Positions 16,939-26,485 are shown, counted from the stretch's first letter. The stretch: DNA of 64,000 nt from Dethiosulfatarculus sandiegensis (GCF_000931935.2 NZ_AZAC01000056.1:62001-126000); one strand, 5' to 3'. Notes: a model not told the origin generated them from the sequence alone. A program made the numbers and translations.

Positions 16939-19920
16939 ATGCTGGCTCTGGGTGTGCGTTCCAATTACTCTTTGATGTGGGGCACTGCCTCGCCCGGGGA
17001 TCTGTGCCGCAAGGCCAAGGAGTTGGGCTATACCGGCCTGGCCCTCACAGATACGGACAACCTTTACGGCCTGTGGGAGTTTTTGCGGGCCTGCGGCCAA
17101 TATCATCTAAAGCCCTGTGTGGGGGCGGAGGTCACAGACCCGGCCAGCGGGCAAAGGGCCCTTTGCCTGGTCAAGACGGGCCGGGGTTTTAAAAACCTCT
17201 GCCGCCTTTTGAGCTTGCGCCACACAGATTCAGAGTTCAGCCTTAAACAGGCCCTGCCCGGCCGCCATACCGGCCTTGTGGTGCTCACCGGCAGTTTGGA
17301 TCTGCTCCTGAATTGGCAAAAAAAGGGAGTCCCGGTCATGGCCTGTTTGCCCCGCAGGCCCAGTCAGCAGAACCACCGCCTGCGCCAGATAGCCAAGGAA
17401 AACGACATCCCCCTGGTTCCCGTGGCGGGCAGTTTTTTTTTGGAGCCCGGAGACTATGACCTGCACAGGGTGCAAAGGGCCGTAAGCCTCAACACCTCGC
17501 TTTCCAGGCTGGAACCCGGGGATATGGCCCCGCCTGATGCCTGGCTGGCCTCGCCCCAAAGGTTCTGCCAGCGTTTCGAGACCCTGCCCCGGGCCTTGAA
17601 AAACGCCCGCACCCTGGGCGATCAGCTGGACTTCACTCCCAACCGGGATCTGATCATGCCGCCTTGGAGCGATTCCCTGGGCAGAAGCGCGGCAAGGGCC
17701 CTGCGCCAAAGGGCCTTTGACGGAGCTGCTTTCCGCTACGGCAGCCCCTTGCCGGAAAAGGTGAAAGAGCGGCTGGAATATGAGCTTGGCATAATCGAGC
17801 AAAAGCATTTTTCCTCTTACTTTCTGGTAGTGGAGGATATTGTAAAGCGCTCGCCCCGCATCTGCGGCCGGGGCTCCGGGGCCGCTTCCCTGGTGGCCTA
17901 TTCTCTGGGCATAACCAATGTCTGCCCCATTAAATACAACCTTTATTTTGAGCGTTTCATCAATCCCCAGCGCGAGGATCCGCCGGATATTGATATTGAT
18001 TTTGCCTGGGATGAGCGCGACGGGGTGATCGAGTCGGTTCTCGAGCAATACAAGGGGCGCTCGGCCATGGTGGCCACCCACATACTTTTTCAGGGGCGCA
18101 TGGCCATTCGGGAGGTGGCCAAGGTCTACGGCCTGCCCGCAGACGAGATCAAGCGGGTGATGAAAGGCCTGCCCTGGTTAAGGGGCGCGGCGGAAGAGTG
18201 CACCGGCATGTATCCCAAGCGCCCGGCCCTGCCCAAGGGGGCGACCCCCAAACTGCCCGCCCCCTGGCCCGAGGTGCTTGAGCTGGCCCAGGGACTGGTG
18301 GGCATGCCCAGGCACCTTTCCGTGCATGTGGGCGGCCTGGTGATCACTCCCGGCCCGATTCAGGATTACGCGCCTTTGGAGATCGCGCCCAAGGGCATGC
18401 CGGTTATCCAGTGGGAAAAGGAAGGAGCCGAGGAAGCCGGGCTGGTCAAGATCGATCTTCTCGGCAACCGCTCCCTGGGGGTTATCAGGGATGCCGTGGC
18501 CAACTTAAAGGCCAATGGTTGCGTTTTTTGCGAGGCAACCTGGTCGCCCGAGGACGACCCCAAGACGCAGCACCTGGTGAGCCAAGGCAAGACCATGGGT
18601 TGCTTTTACATAGAAAGCCCCGCCACCAGGCTTTTGCAGGAAAAAGCCGCCCAGGGCGATTACGAGCACATGGTCATCCATTCCTCCATTATCCGTCCGG
18701 CGGCCAACACCTATATCCAGGAATACCTCCATCGGATTCACGGTGGGGAGTGGGAGCCCATTCATCCCCTTTTAAAGGATATCCTGGATGAAACCTACGG
18801 CATCATGGTGTATCAGGAGCAGGTCTCCCAGGCGGCCGTGGCCCTGGCCGGTTTCAGCCATGCCCAGGGCGACGGCCTGCGCAAGGTGATGAGTAAAAAG
18901 GATAAGAAAAAGGCGCTCGATGATTATTGGCAAAGGTTTTTGACCGGCGCTTTCAAGAAAGGGGTGAGCCGGGAAAAGATAGACCAGGTCTGGCGCATGA
19001 TGATGAGCTTTGCGGGCTACAGCTTTTGCAAGCCCCACAGCGCAAGCTATGCCCGGGTTTCTTTTCAGGCGGCTTATCTCAAGCGTCATTTTCCGGCCGA
19101 GTTCATGGCCTCGGTGATCTCCAACCAGGGCGGTTTTTATTCCACAGGGGCTTACGTGTCAGAGGCCAGGCGGCTGGGTCTTTTTATTCTGCCGCCTTGC
19201 GTGAACCAAAGCCGCCTGCGCTGGACCGGCCAGGGCGACAAGGTGCGGGTGGGGCTCATGTCTGTGAAGGGGCTTGGCCAAAAGACCATCGCCCGGCTGA
19301 TCACCGCCAGGGAGCAGAGGCCTTTTGGCGGTTTTGATGATTTTCTGAAAAGGGCCCGCCCCGAGCAGGACGAAGCCAGGGCCCTGATACAGGCCGGGGC
19401 TTTTGAGTCTTTGCATCCGGGCGAAGAGCCTGCCCGGCTGCTCTGGCAACTGGCCAGGCACGGCCGCATTGCCCCCAGGCAGGGCAGGGCGGATTCCTTG
19501 TTCACCAATAACTCCCTGGAGGCCCCGCCCCTGCCGCGCACCCCGCCTTTGGAACGGCTGCGCCGTGAATATGCGGTGCTCGGGTTTTTGCTTGCCAAAC
19601 ATCCCATGGAGATCTTCCGCCCCAGGTTGGAAAAACAAAACCTGCTCAAGACCTGTGAGGTGAGTGAGCATATAAACCAAAAGGTGCGGGTGGCGGCCTG
19701 GCTCATCACCGGCAAGACCGTATCCACCAGCAAGCACCTGCCCATGCAGTTTCTAACCTTTGAGGATGAAACCGGGCTTTTGGAGACGGTTTTCTTTCCG
19801 GAGGCCTACCGCCGCTTTCACATGATCATGGACTGGAACCACCCCTACATTCTGGAAGGGGTGGTGGATGAAAACTTCGGGGCCGTGACCCTGACAATTT
19901 CGGGCTGTAAAAGGCTTTGA
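16939..19920 (+). CDS. dnaE2: Error-prone DNA polymerase III alpha subunit, DnaE2 type
   Basis: A 993-residue C-family polymerase. The N-terminal PHP domain (1-200) is recognisable but degenerate: the metal-binding HxH is GVR (LGVRSNYS) and the DHD loop is TDTDNLYG, so PHP exonuclease activity is unlikely. Polymerase acidic residues are kept: PDIDIDF near 350 and KIDLLG near 500. An HhH region (VKGLGQKTIARL) and a C-terminal OB-fold (VRVAAWLITGKTV) follow. The length fits DnaE2 rather than the ~1150-residue replicative DnaE. It is translationally coupled to the imuB-like gene, indicating a translesion or SOS mutagenesis pair. Confidence 0.87.
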   Translation: MLALGVRSNYSLMWGTASPGDLCRKAKELGYTGLALTDTDNLYGLWEFLRACGQYHLKPCVGAEVTDPASGQRALCLVKTGRGFKNLCRLLSLRHTDSEFSLKQALPGRHTGLVVLTGSLDLLLNWQKKGVPVMACLPRRPSQQNHRLRQIAKENDIPLVPVAGSFFLEPGDYDLHRVQRAVSLNTSLSRLEPGDMAPPDAWLASPQRFCQRFETLPRALKNARTLGDQLDFTPNRDLIMPPWSDSLGRSAARALRQRAFDGAAFRYGSPLPEKVKERLEYELGIIEQKHFSSYFLVVEDIVKRSPRICGRGSGAASLVAYSLGITNVCPIKYNLYFERFINPQREDPPDIDIDFAWDERDGVIESVLEQYKGRSAMVATHILFQGRMAIREVAKVYGLPADEIKRVMKGLPWLRGAAEECTGMYPKRPALPKGATPKLPAPWPEVLELAQGLVGMPRHLSVHVGGLVITPGPIQDYAPLEIAPKGMPVIQWEKEGAEEAGLVKIDLLGNRSLGVIRDAVANLKANGCVFCEATWSPEDDPKTQHLVSQGKTMGCFYIESPATRLLQEKAAQGDYEHMVIHSSIIRPAANTYIQEYLHRIHGGEWEPIHPLLKDILDETYGIMVYQEQVSQAAVALAGFSHAQGDGLRKVMSKKDKKKALDDYWQRFLTGAFKKGVSREKIDQVWRMMMSFAGYSFCKPHSASYARVSFQAAYLKRHFPAEFMASVISNQGGFYSTGAYVSEARRLGLFILPPCVNQSRLRWTGQGDKVRVGLMSVKGLGQKTIARLITAREQRPFGGFDDFLKRARPEQDEARALIQAGAFESLHPGEEPARLLWQLARHGRIAPRQGRADSLFTNNSLEAPPLPRTPPLERLRREYAVLGFLLAKHPMEIFRPRLEKQNLLKTCEVSEHINQKVRVAAWLITGKTVSTSKHLPMQFLTFEDETGLLETVFFPEAYRRFHMIMDWNHPYILEGVVDENFGAVTLTISGCKRL

Positions 19921-19961
19921 ACGGATTATGCGCAGGTCTTTGGGTCTCCTCATAATTATTT

Positions 19962-21080
19962 GAGCCCGGACCCTATCGTATCTCTGATTTTGCCATGAAA
20001 AAGGAGCTAACCGGCTACAGCCAGGAGTTTCGCCTTTCCTCGCCTGAGAATACGGGCCCGTTAAAGTGGCTGGCAGGTGTATACGGCGAAAACCGTGAGA
20101 TCTTCAAACGCAAGCACACCAAGCTGTTTATCGGGCCCGGCATGACTGAGAACAGAAAGACCGATGAAACCGCAAACAACATGGCGCTGTTTGGCCAGGC
20201 CACTTATCGGGTTCATGAGCGCCTGTATTTTACCACCGGTGTAAGGGGTGATCACACCAGCATGGATGGAGAGCAGGATTACCAGAAAAGGATCGGCAGG
20301 TTCACCCGCTTGAAAAAGTTTGATGATTCCATTGATAACACCGAGGTCTTGCCGAAGTTGTCTGTCAGTTTTGATCTTGATCAAAAAGCCATGCTGTACG
20401 CATCTATAAGTAAAGGAATTTTAAACGGCGGTTTTAACTCCGTGCTCGGCGAGAGCCTGGCTGATTTCACCTATGATCCGGAGCAGATGTGGAGCTATGA
20501 GCTGGGGGCCAAGACCATTTGGCTGGACGGCAGGCTTTTGGCCAATATTTCCCTGTTCTATTTGGATATTGACGATAAGCAGGTGATGGAGGTGATCGGT
20601 CTGAACCGCAGGATCGCAAATGCCGAATCCGCCTCCTCCCGCGGCCTAGAGCTGTCAATAAAGGCCCGGCCGGTGGAAGGCCTGGACTTTTTCGGCGGAA
20701 TTGGCTACCTGGACGCCACTTTTGATGATTGGCAAGTGGACGGTTATGACTATGAAGGCAATTCCCTTACCTTTGCCCCGGAATACACCTTTAACGCAGG
20801 TGTGCAATACCATCACGCCCCAGGCGTCTTTGCCCGTCTGGATATGACCGGGCATTCTTCCTTTTATACTGATGCGGAAAATCAATATGAGTGCGAAGGC
20901 TTTGAAATTTTCAATGCGCGCCTGGGATATGAAACCGCCTCCTGGGATATTGTGCTTTGCTGCAAGAACCTTTTTGACAAGGAATATATAGTGGAAAGGC
21001 GGAAGTGGTCCGGAAGTTCAGAGGTGGTTGTGGACGGCGATCCCCTCACCGTGGGCATAGATTTCACCTGGCGTTTTTAG
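19962..21080 (+). pseudogene. TonB-dependent receptor remnant (beta-barrel C-terminal half only)
   Basis: About 360 codons of outer-membrane barrel: repeated amphipathic strands (LYFTTGVRGDH, AMLYASISKGILNGGFN, WSYELGAKTIW, FNARLGYETASWD), CKNLFDKEY, and the terminal TWRF with C-terminal Phe needed for barrel insertion. Signal peptide, TonB box, plug and first barrel strands are missing; full receptors have 650-900 residues. The frame upstream of the ATG at 19995 reads only a few more codons (GPYRISDFA) before a TAA. It begins 40 bp after dnaE2, so the missing front was probably lost when the imuB-dnaE2 segment arrived. A functional short protein is unlikely because there is no export signal. 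Confidence 0.75.
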
Positions 21081-21189
21081 CTTGAATAGTCGGGACCGGA
21101 ACAATTTATGATTGATTCCGGGCCCGGCCGTTAAAAACATGTATCTTGATCTTTGCCTATAAATTCTTCTGCCCCGCCTCGACCAGATG

Positions 21190-21536
21190 CGTCTGGTCTT
21201 CTGGCCTATGGCCGCTCTTATCTCGGCCATGAATTCATCCAGGCCAGTGTATTGAACTCCGTATCTCAGGTTAAAGGCATAGTCAAAGTCTGGTGCCTTC
21301 TCCCCTTGGGCCTGCTGCAATAGAGTCTCAAGTTTATCCAGTTATTTCAAGATCCTTGCCTCTGGGGTGGCGGCAAACTCGTACTCCTCCCACAGGCCCA
21401 GGAACGACTTTTTAAATTCCTGGGGTAAGGGACGCAAAAGGTTGAGCAGAGCAACGCTTATAGATTCCGGGCGGGGGCTGCCATAGGACATCTTGGCCGG
21501 TTTTTCCGGGGGCCAGGTAAATCGGATTTGGTTCAT
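21190..21536 (-). pseudogene. HD-domain hydrolase remnant with in-frame stop
   Basis: Two consecutive open segments in the same frame read as the C-terminal part of an HD-family (YfbR/5'-nucleotidase-like) hydrolase: LPQEFKKSFLGLWEEYE, ATPEARILK, a TAA, then LDKLETLLQQ, DFDYAFNLRYG and LDEFMAEIR. The TAA (about 21342-21344) falls exactly where relatives have one residue between ..VK and LDKLE. The N-terminal half with the HD metal ligands is absent. The gene is broken twice, by 5' loss and by a nonsense codon. Together with the adjacent receptor remnant it marks a decayed stretch. Confidence 0.6.
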
Positions 21537-21610
21537 TATAGTTGAACGGAATTTCGCCGCCCATTAGAATGGTTCAGATTAAGCAACCTTACAGGGAAAA
21601 GGACTGAACC

Positions 21611-22393
21611 ATGGCAGTGCAGTCAGTGGAGAGGGCGGTTGGAATTCTGGAGCTGTTCGGTCCGGACCGGCCTTTTTTGGGTATAACCGAGATGGCGGAG
21701 CTAATGGGCCTGGGCAAGACTACAGTACACGGGCTGGTTAAGACCCTATGCGGCCTGGGCATGCTGCAAAAAGACCCGGGCTCTTCCAAATATCAATTGG
21801 GTCTGAAGCTTCTTGAATTGGGGCATGTAAGTGCGGGCAACCTGGAGGTTAATCAGAAATCCGCCGGCTTGGTGCAAAGTCTGGCCGCCCGGACCGGCTT
21901 CACCTGTCGGGTGGGGCTTTGGTCCCAGTCTTCTATTTTGGTGGTTTTAAACGCCTTGCCTGATGTGAGCGGCTCTTTTCCCTCCCAGTTCGGACCGCGT
22001 ATTCCCGGCTATTGCACAGGTTTGGGCAAGGCGGTTCTGGCATTTTTATCCGATGATCAATTGAATCAATATCTGGAAAAAGTGGATCTGGTCCGCCGCA
22101 CGGAACATACCATCACAGATCCGGAAGACCTGCGCCGGGAGCTTCATAAAACCGCTCAAAGAGGCTTTGCCGTCTCCAACCGGGAGACCCTGCCTATTCA
22201 GGCTGCCTTGGGTGCGCCCTTGTTTGACCGCATGGGCCGGGTCTTTGGGGCCTTGAGCCTCTCCGGCGGACCGGAGCAGGTTTTAGGGCCCAACCAGGAT
22301 AACCTGGTGGGCAACCTTTTGCAATGCGCGGGCGGCATCAGCCGTTCCATGGGGCATCATCCGGAGTATCATTCCTATAAAGGACCAGCTTGA
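21611..22393 (+). CDS. IclR-family transcriptional regulator
   Basis: 260 residues. The N-terminal winged helix-turn-helix (about 1-70: SVERAVGILELF, ITEMAELMGLGKTTVHGLVKTL, SSKYQLGLKLLELG) is followed by the IclR effector domain (about 80-250: VGLWSQSSILVVL, YCTGLGKAVLAFL, LGAPLFDRMGRVFGALSLSG). It starts just upstream of the arylsulfotransferase-family gene on the same strand, with a terminator between. A palindrome over that gene's putative -10 box may be its operator. IclR proteins usually sense aromatic or short organic acids and control neighbouring catabolic genes, which fits the cluster here. A second IclR gene lies at the other end of the cluster. Confidence 0.9.
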   Translation: MAVQSVERAVGILELFGPDRPFLGITEMAELMGLGKTTVHGLVKTLCGLGMLQKDPGSSKYQLGLKLLELGHVSAGNLEVNQKSAGLVQSLAARTGFTCRVGLWSQSSILVVLNALPDVSGSFPSQFGPRIPGYCTGLGKAVLAFLSDDQLNQYLEKVDLVRRTEHTITDPEDLRRELHKTAQRGFAVSNRETLPIQAALGAPLFDRMGRVFGALSLSGGPEQVLGPNQDNLVGNLLQCAGGISRSMGHHPEYHSYKGPA

Positions 22394-22437
22394 GTCTGAA
22401 ACGCATCTATTGAAAAATACAATGAGTCAAGACGTTT

Positions 22438-22470
22438 AACCTCCCTTGCCCAGAGCCGGGGAGGTTTTTT
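22438..22470 (+). terminator. Terminator after the first IclR gene
   Basis: Stem AACCTCCC / GGGAGGTT (22438-22445 and 22459-22466) with a run of six T ending at 22470. Confidence 0.7.
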
Positions 22471-22520
22471 AATGCCGATATACAGCTTTTCTTTTTTCTG
22501 GAAAAGCGACTATGTTTTGA

Positions 22521-22540
22521 TATAATGGACGATGTCCAAT
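22521..22540. promoter_or_regulatory. Promoter -10 box overlapped by a 5-3-5 palindrome, candidate IclR operator
   Basis: TATAAT (22521-22526) runs directly into TGGAC GAT GTCCA (22526-22538), about 60 nt upstream of the arylsulfotransferase-family start. A palindrome on the -10/+1 region fits repressor control. The -35 box is weak. The regulator is inferred from position only. Confidence 0.4.
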
Positions 22541-22598
22541 AATAATGAATTATATTGTGATCAATCAGTAAAATGATTTAAGCCGAGAGGAATATAAG

Positions 22599-23783
22599 AT
22601 GGGTTGGTCAGAGTTTCGCAACACGGGTCTCACCCATGTGGATGACCGTTCTTCTGAGGGGTACACCTGCCTCACCCCGGTGGGTGGAGATCATATCTAT
22701 CTGTTGGATCACAAGGGCCGCATATGCCACGGCTGGAGCCACCCCGGTTTTGTACCGGGCTATGGCTTCATGCTTTCCGGCGGCAGGCTTTTGGTGCGGG
22801 GACAACCTCACCAGGAAAAGGTCGCCGCAGGCATGAGCGCCGGTGGGGCGGATATTATTTTAGAGCTGGATTGGGAGGGAAAGGTTCTCTGGCGCTATGA
22901 ACATCCTTCCTTTCACCACGATATGTTCCGGCTGGAAAATGGAAATACCCTTTTGATCACCTGGCAGGTGGCTGGTGAAGAGATCAAGAATCAGATCAAG
23001 GGGTGGATTGATGAAAATGAAAACAGTTACCGCTGGTCCAGTGAAGAGCATATCAATTTTATGATGGCTGGGCTGGGGGTGGGGGGGCGTCCCCGGGACA
23101 TGAGCGGCTATCTTTCGGACCAGATTGTGGAGCTCACCCCGGAAGGTGAAGTGGTTAAGTTCTGGAATGCCTGGGAGCATATGGACCCCGAGGCGGACCC
23201 CACTTGCAGCAGGGAGTTCAGGCACGAGTGGACCCATTGCAACTCTGTGGACTATAAAGACGGCAAGGTCCTTTTGAGCTTCCGGGAGTGCTCCCGCCTG
23301 GTGATCCTGGATTGGGACACCGGCGAGCTGGAATGGAAATGGGGCGGTTATGAGCTTAGCCACCAGCACGACGCCTCTTTTACGGAAAAGGGCACTGTGT
23401 TGGTTTTTGATAATGGAGTACATCATCCGGTGGTGCCTCACACCCGGGTGCTTGAGATCGACCCGGCCACTGACAAGATTATTTGGCAATACATGCCCAA
23501 GGTGGTATTCAGCCTGCATTCCGGCCATATAGGCGGATGCCAGCGTTTGGAAAACGGCAACACCCTGATCATTGAGGGCCAGTCAGGCCGGGTATTTGAG
23601 GTCACCCCTGAAAACGAGACTTGTTGGGAGTGGATCAGCCCCTTTGTGTTGCCTTTCAAGAATGTGCACTGCTCCATGATTTTCAAGGCCAGGCGCTATG
23701 GACCAGAGAGTCCGGAGCTGGCCGGTGTGAAGTTTGAGTCTGAAAAATGGCGGGAGCTTAATAGTCGTATGGGGCTGGCTTGA
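22599..23783 (+). CDS. Arylsulfotransferase (ASST)-family beta-propeller protein
   Basis: 394 residues without signal peptide or TM segment. Repeated propeller blades of the ASST type are visible: ADIILELDWEGKVLWRYEHP, FHHDMFRLENGNTLLIT, DQIVELTPEGEVVKFW, SRLVILDWDTGELEWKWGG, SHQHDASFTEKGTVLVFDNG and HIGGCQRLENGNTLIIEGQ. The His-rich HHD, HEWTHCNS and HQHD stretches sit where the family has its active-site histidines. Periplasmic AssT moves sulfate between phenols; the lack of a leader here predicts a cytoplasmic enzyme. SD GAGAGGAA precedes the ATG. The context of sulfatase-like and aryl-oxoacid genes supports a role in sulfated or aromatic compound metabolism, but the substrate is unknown. 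Confidence 0.8.
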   Translation: MGWSEFRNTGLTHVDDRSSEGYTCLTPVGGDHIYLLDHKGRICHGWSHPGFVPGYGFMLSGGRLLVRGQPHQEKVAAGMSAGGADIILELDWEGKVLWRYEHPSFHHDMFRLENGNTLLITWQVAGEEIKNQIKGWIDENENSYRWSSEEHINFMMAGLGVGGRPRDMSGYLSDQIVELTPEGEVVKFWNAWEHMDPEADPTCSREFRHEWTHCNSVDYKDGKVLLSFRECSRLVILDWDTGELEWKWGGYELSHQHDASFTEKGTVLVFDNGVHHPVVPHTRVLEIDPATDKIIWQYMPKVVFSLHSGHIGGCQRLENGNTLIIEGQSGRVFEVTPENETCWEWISPFVLPFKNVHCSMIFKARRYGPESPELAGVKFESEKWRELNSRMGLA

Positions 23784-23802
23784 AGGGAGCAACAAGGTAA
23801 TA

Positions 23803-23837
23803 AAACGGCCGGGGTTTTTTAAAAACCCCGGCCGTTT
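23803..23837. terminator. Bidirectional terminator between convergent genes
   Basis: A near-perfect 17-bp inverted repeat (AAACGGCCGGGGTTTTT and its complement) with a single central base. A- and T-runs lie on the correct sides for both strands. It separates the arylsulfotransferase-family gene (+) from the oxidoreductase gene (-). Confidence 0.75.
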
Positions 23838-23898
23838 ATCTTGCGGTTATTGCCAAGGGGTGAGAACACTCCTTGGGCTTTTTACGGCTGGATCAGAA

Positions 23899-26400
23899 CT
23901 AAACCAGCTCGCGTCCGGCCTGGAAGGCTGCGTAGTTCATTTGCCAGATGGCGGGTTTGGGGCTGTTCCTCTTGATGGCCTCAAGCCACAGGCTTTCGGG
24001 GAACACATCAAAGGGAGCGGTCTTGCTCATGACACCCATCATAACCACGTTGGCAGAGCGGCCGGCATGATCGCCCAGCTTAATGGAGGCTTCAAGCACG
24101 TCCACAAAGTTGACTTCAAAGTCCGTCAACTCGTTCAGGATAGCCTGGCGCTCGGGATACTGGTCGGCCTTGAGGCCCTGGGGCAGCATGGCTGTCTGGG
24201 CCAGGAGGACCTTGCCGCCTTTTTTCAGCATCTCGCGGAAACCGGGACGGAAGACTTCGCTCATCTCCATGGAGACCAGGCAATCGGCGCTGCCGGGCAG
24301 AAGCTGCGGAGAATAGGCCTTGCCGCAGGCAAAGGTGCTGATCACCGGACCGCCCATCTGGGCCATGCCGTGAGTCTCGCCCTTGATCACGTTGCTCTGG
24401 TCGTAACCGGCCAGGAAGGCGAGCTGGGTGAGCACCCTGCCAAAGAACAGGTTGCCCTGGCCGCCCACGCCGCGGATCGCAACGCTCAAGCGCTCGGGCA
24501 GATCAGCCTGGTCCAGTTTATAGGGCTCAAGCTCGGCCGGGGCTTCGGGCAGTTCCACTTTGGCGCCGGTCTTGGCCTTTTGCGGGGCATTGTCAATGGA
24601 GATGGCGCCGGTGGGGCACATCTGCAGGCAGGCCGGGTTCTGGGAGACGCAGCCGGAGCACAGGTTGGTGAATGAGGGCAGGCCGGATTCATCGGCTTCG
24701 ATGCCCGGGCAGATGTTGCAAAGGCCGCAACGCTTGCACTTGTCCGCATCCACAATCAGCTTCTGGCCGTATTTCTCCTTGGGAACCTTTCTGATGCAGG
24801 TGCCGCGCACCACCACGGTAGTGAACTCGGATTTTTCATCAGCCAGGGCCAGGGCCTCTTTCAGGGCCTTTTGGAGGCCCTTTCTGTCATAACCGCTCAC
24901 CTCAATCACATTGGCGCCGTGGGCCTTGAGTACGGCGTTGATATCCATGCGCTGGGGGTCGCCGGCCAGGTTCACCGGGCTGGTGGCGCTGGGCTGGCCG
25001 CCGGTCATGGCGGTCCACTCGTTGTCCAGGATAACCTTGACACCAGCCACGTTGCGGAAGATGGCGTTTCTGGTGGCATCCATACCGGAGTGGCACTCGG
25101 TGCCGTCGCCGATGATGCTCAAGCAACGGCCCGCCTTTTCAGGCTGGCTCAGCACATAACCTGTGCGCTTGGACTCACTGGCGCCCATGGCCAGGCCGGT
25201 GTCCATGGCGTTCATGAAGTAAAGCAGGGAGTTACAGCCGATATCGCCGAAGGTGACATCCAGCTTGCCCTTTTTGCGCATTTTTTTGACTTCTTCGCCA
25301 AACAGGCGGTAGGGGCAGCCGGCGCAGATCATCGGCGGACGGGGCACGGGGTTGATCTTGGCGCTGGTCGCCTCGACCTTGTGCCCCAGCACCTCGGCGA
25401 TGGTGGCCGGTGACCATTCGGTGATCCTGCTGTATTCGGGCTTGCCCTTGACCTGAAGTCCCTGGGCGTTCAAGGCTTCTTCCAGGAAGCGATAGCCGTC
25501 TTCGATCACATAGACGTCGCCGTCAATGGAGTCGTAGAACTCTTTGATCAGCTTTTTGGGCAGGGGGTTGGTGAAGGCCAGGCTCAAGACATCCAGATCC
25601 GGGAAGAAGAGTTCTCGCACCTCTTCCAGGTACATGGAGTTCACGCCATAGGTGATCACGCCGCGCTTGCCGGAACCCTTGATCCATTTGTTCAAGGGGG
25701 TCTCCTCCACCATCTTGGTGAGTGCGGGCATACGGGTTTCCATCATCATGTCATAGTTAACCCGACAGACATTCGGCAGACAGTTGAAGGAGCGCATATC
25801 CTCGGGCATCTGAACCGGCTCGCGCTTCTGGGGCTCCATCAGGCGGACCAGGCCTTCGCTGTGGCAGAGCACGCCGGAGGGCATGATCACTACCGGGGTG
25901 TAGAGCTCGCGGCCAATGGCCACGGCGATGGAAGCCGCCTCGTGCATTTCCTGGTGGTTCCTGGGCTCGAAGACCGGCATAAAGCAGCTTTTGAAAAGCG
26001 GCCTGGGGTCAATTGTGTGCTGGGTGGAGCTGGGGGTGAAGTCCGAAGCCACGTACCAGATCATACTGCCCCTGGGCTGGGTGAACAGAGAAGAGCTGGT
26101 GAAGATGTCGCCGGCCTGGAAAAGTCCGGGGATCTTCATGGTGACCACACAGTCGCGTCCGGCCAGGGTGTGACCGTGGGCCACGCCCGAGGCCACGGCC
26201 TCGTTGATGGACCAGCCCACAGTCAGCATATCCTGCACCTGGCTCAAGCCCTTGTCGATGACCTCGGAGCTGGGGGTGCCGGGATAACCGTCTGTGGCGT
26301 GGATGCCGGCGCGCACAATACCGGCGGCAAAGGCAATGTTGCCTTGCAGCACCTCGGCCTGACCGGCAGGCGCGGTGCAGAGTTTTTGCATGGTGCTCAT
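23899..26400 (-). CDS. Indolepyruvate-type 2-oxoacid:ferredoxin oxidoreductase, alpha-beta fusion
   Basis: 833 residues combining both subunits of an IorAB enzyme. Order: pyrimidine-binding half (GYPGTPSSEV, near 40); transketolase C-terminal-like domain; thiamine diphosphate-binding half with GDIGCNSLL and GDGTECHSG...VILDN; two 4Fe-4S motifs (Cys 555, 558, 561, 564 and 581, 584, 591, 595); then from about 639 the gamma-type domain GVGGQGNLFFGR with ETHGMAQMGGPV. The reaction is an aryl or other 2-oxoacid + CoA + oxidised ferredoxin to acyl-CoA + CO2 + reduced ferredoxin. Usual IorA and IorB are separate (about 600 and 200 residues). It is the last gene of the minus-strand catabolic cluster. 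Confidence 0.9.
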   Translation of the reverse strand: MSTMQKLCTAPAGQAEVLQGNIAFAAGIVRAGIHATDGYPGTPSSEVIDKGLSQVQDMLTVGWSINEAVASGVAHGHTLAGRDCVVTMKIPGLFQAGDIFTSSSLFTQPRGSMIWYVASDFTPSSTQHTIDPRPLFKSCFMPVFEPRNHQEMHEAASIAVAIGRELYTPVVIMPSGVLCHSEGLVRLMEPQKREPVQMPEDMRSFNCLPNVCRVNYDMMMETRMPALTKMVEETPLNKWIKGSGKRGVITYGVNSMYLEEVRELFFPDLDVLSLAFTNPLPKKLIKEFYDSIDGDVYVIEDGYRFLEEALNAQGLQVKGKPEYSRITEWSPATIAEVLGHKVEATSAKINPVPRPPMICAGCPYRLFGEEVKKMRKKGKLDVTFGDIGCNSLLYFMNAMDTGLAMGASESKRTGYVLSQPEKAGRCLSIIGDGTECHSGMDATRNAIFRNVAGVKVILDNEWTAMTGGQPSATSPVNLAGDPQRMDINAVLKAHGANVIEVSGYDRKGLQKALKEALALADEKSEFTTVVVRGTCIRKVPKEKYGQKLIVDADKCKRCGLCNICPGIEADESGLPSFTNLCSGCVSQNPACLQMCPTGAISIDNAPQKAKTGAKVELPEAPAELEPYKLDQADLPERLSVAIRGVGGQGNLFFGRVLTQLAFLAGYDQSNVIKGETHGMAQMGGPVISTFACGKAYSPQLLPGSADCLVSMEMSEVFRPGFREMLKKGGKVLLAQTAMLPQGLKADQYPERQAILNELTDFEVNFVDVLEASIKLGDHAGRSANVVMMGVMSKTAPFDVFPESLWLEAIKRNSPKPAIWQMNYAAFQAGRELV

Positions 26401-26485
26401 GCTAACCTCCTATTTAGAAATAACTTGCACATAAAAATCGAAAATTCAAAAGAAATCCGTTTGAGGGCTCTTTTTCAGCGGTGAC

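Noticed and set aside
24871..25413. Long antisense frames opposite the oxidoreductase and acyl-CoA synthetase genes
   Set aside because: High-GC codon bias makes the opposite strand open; products show no motifs and lie entirely within well-supported genes.
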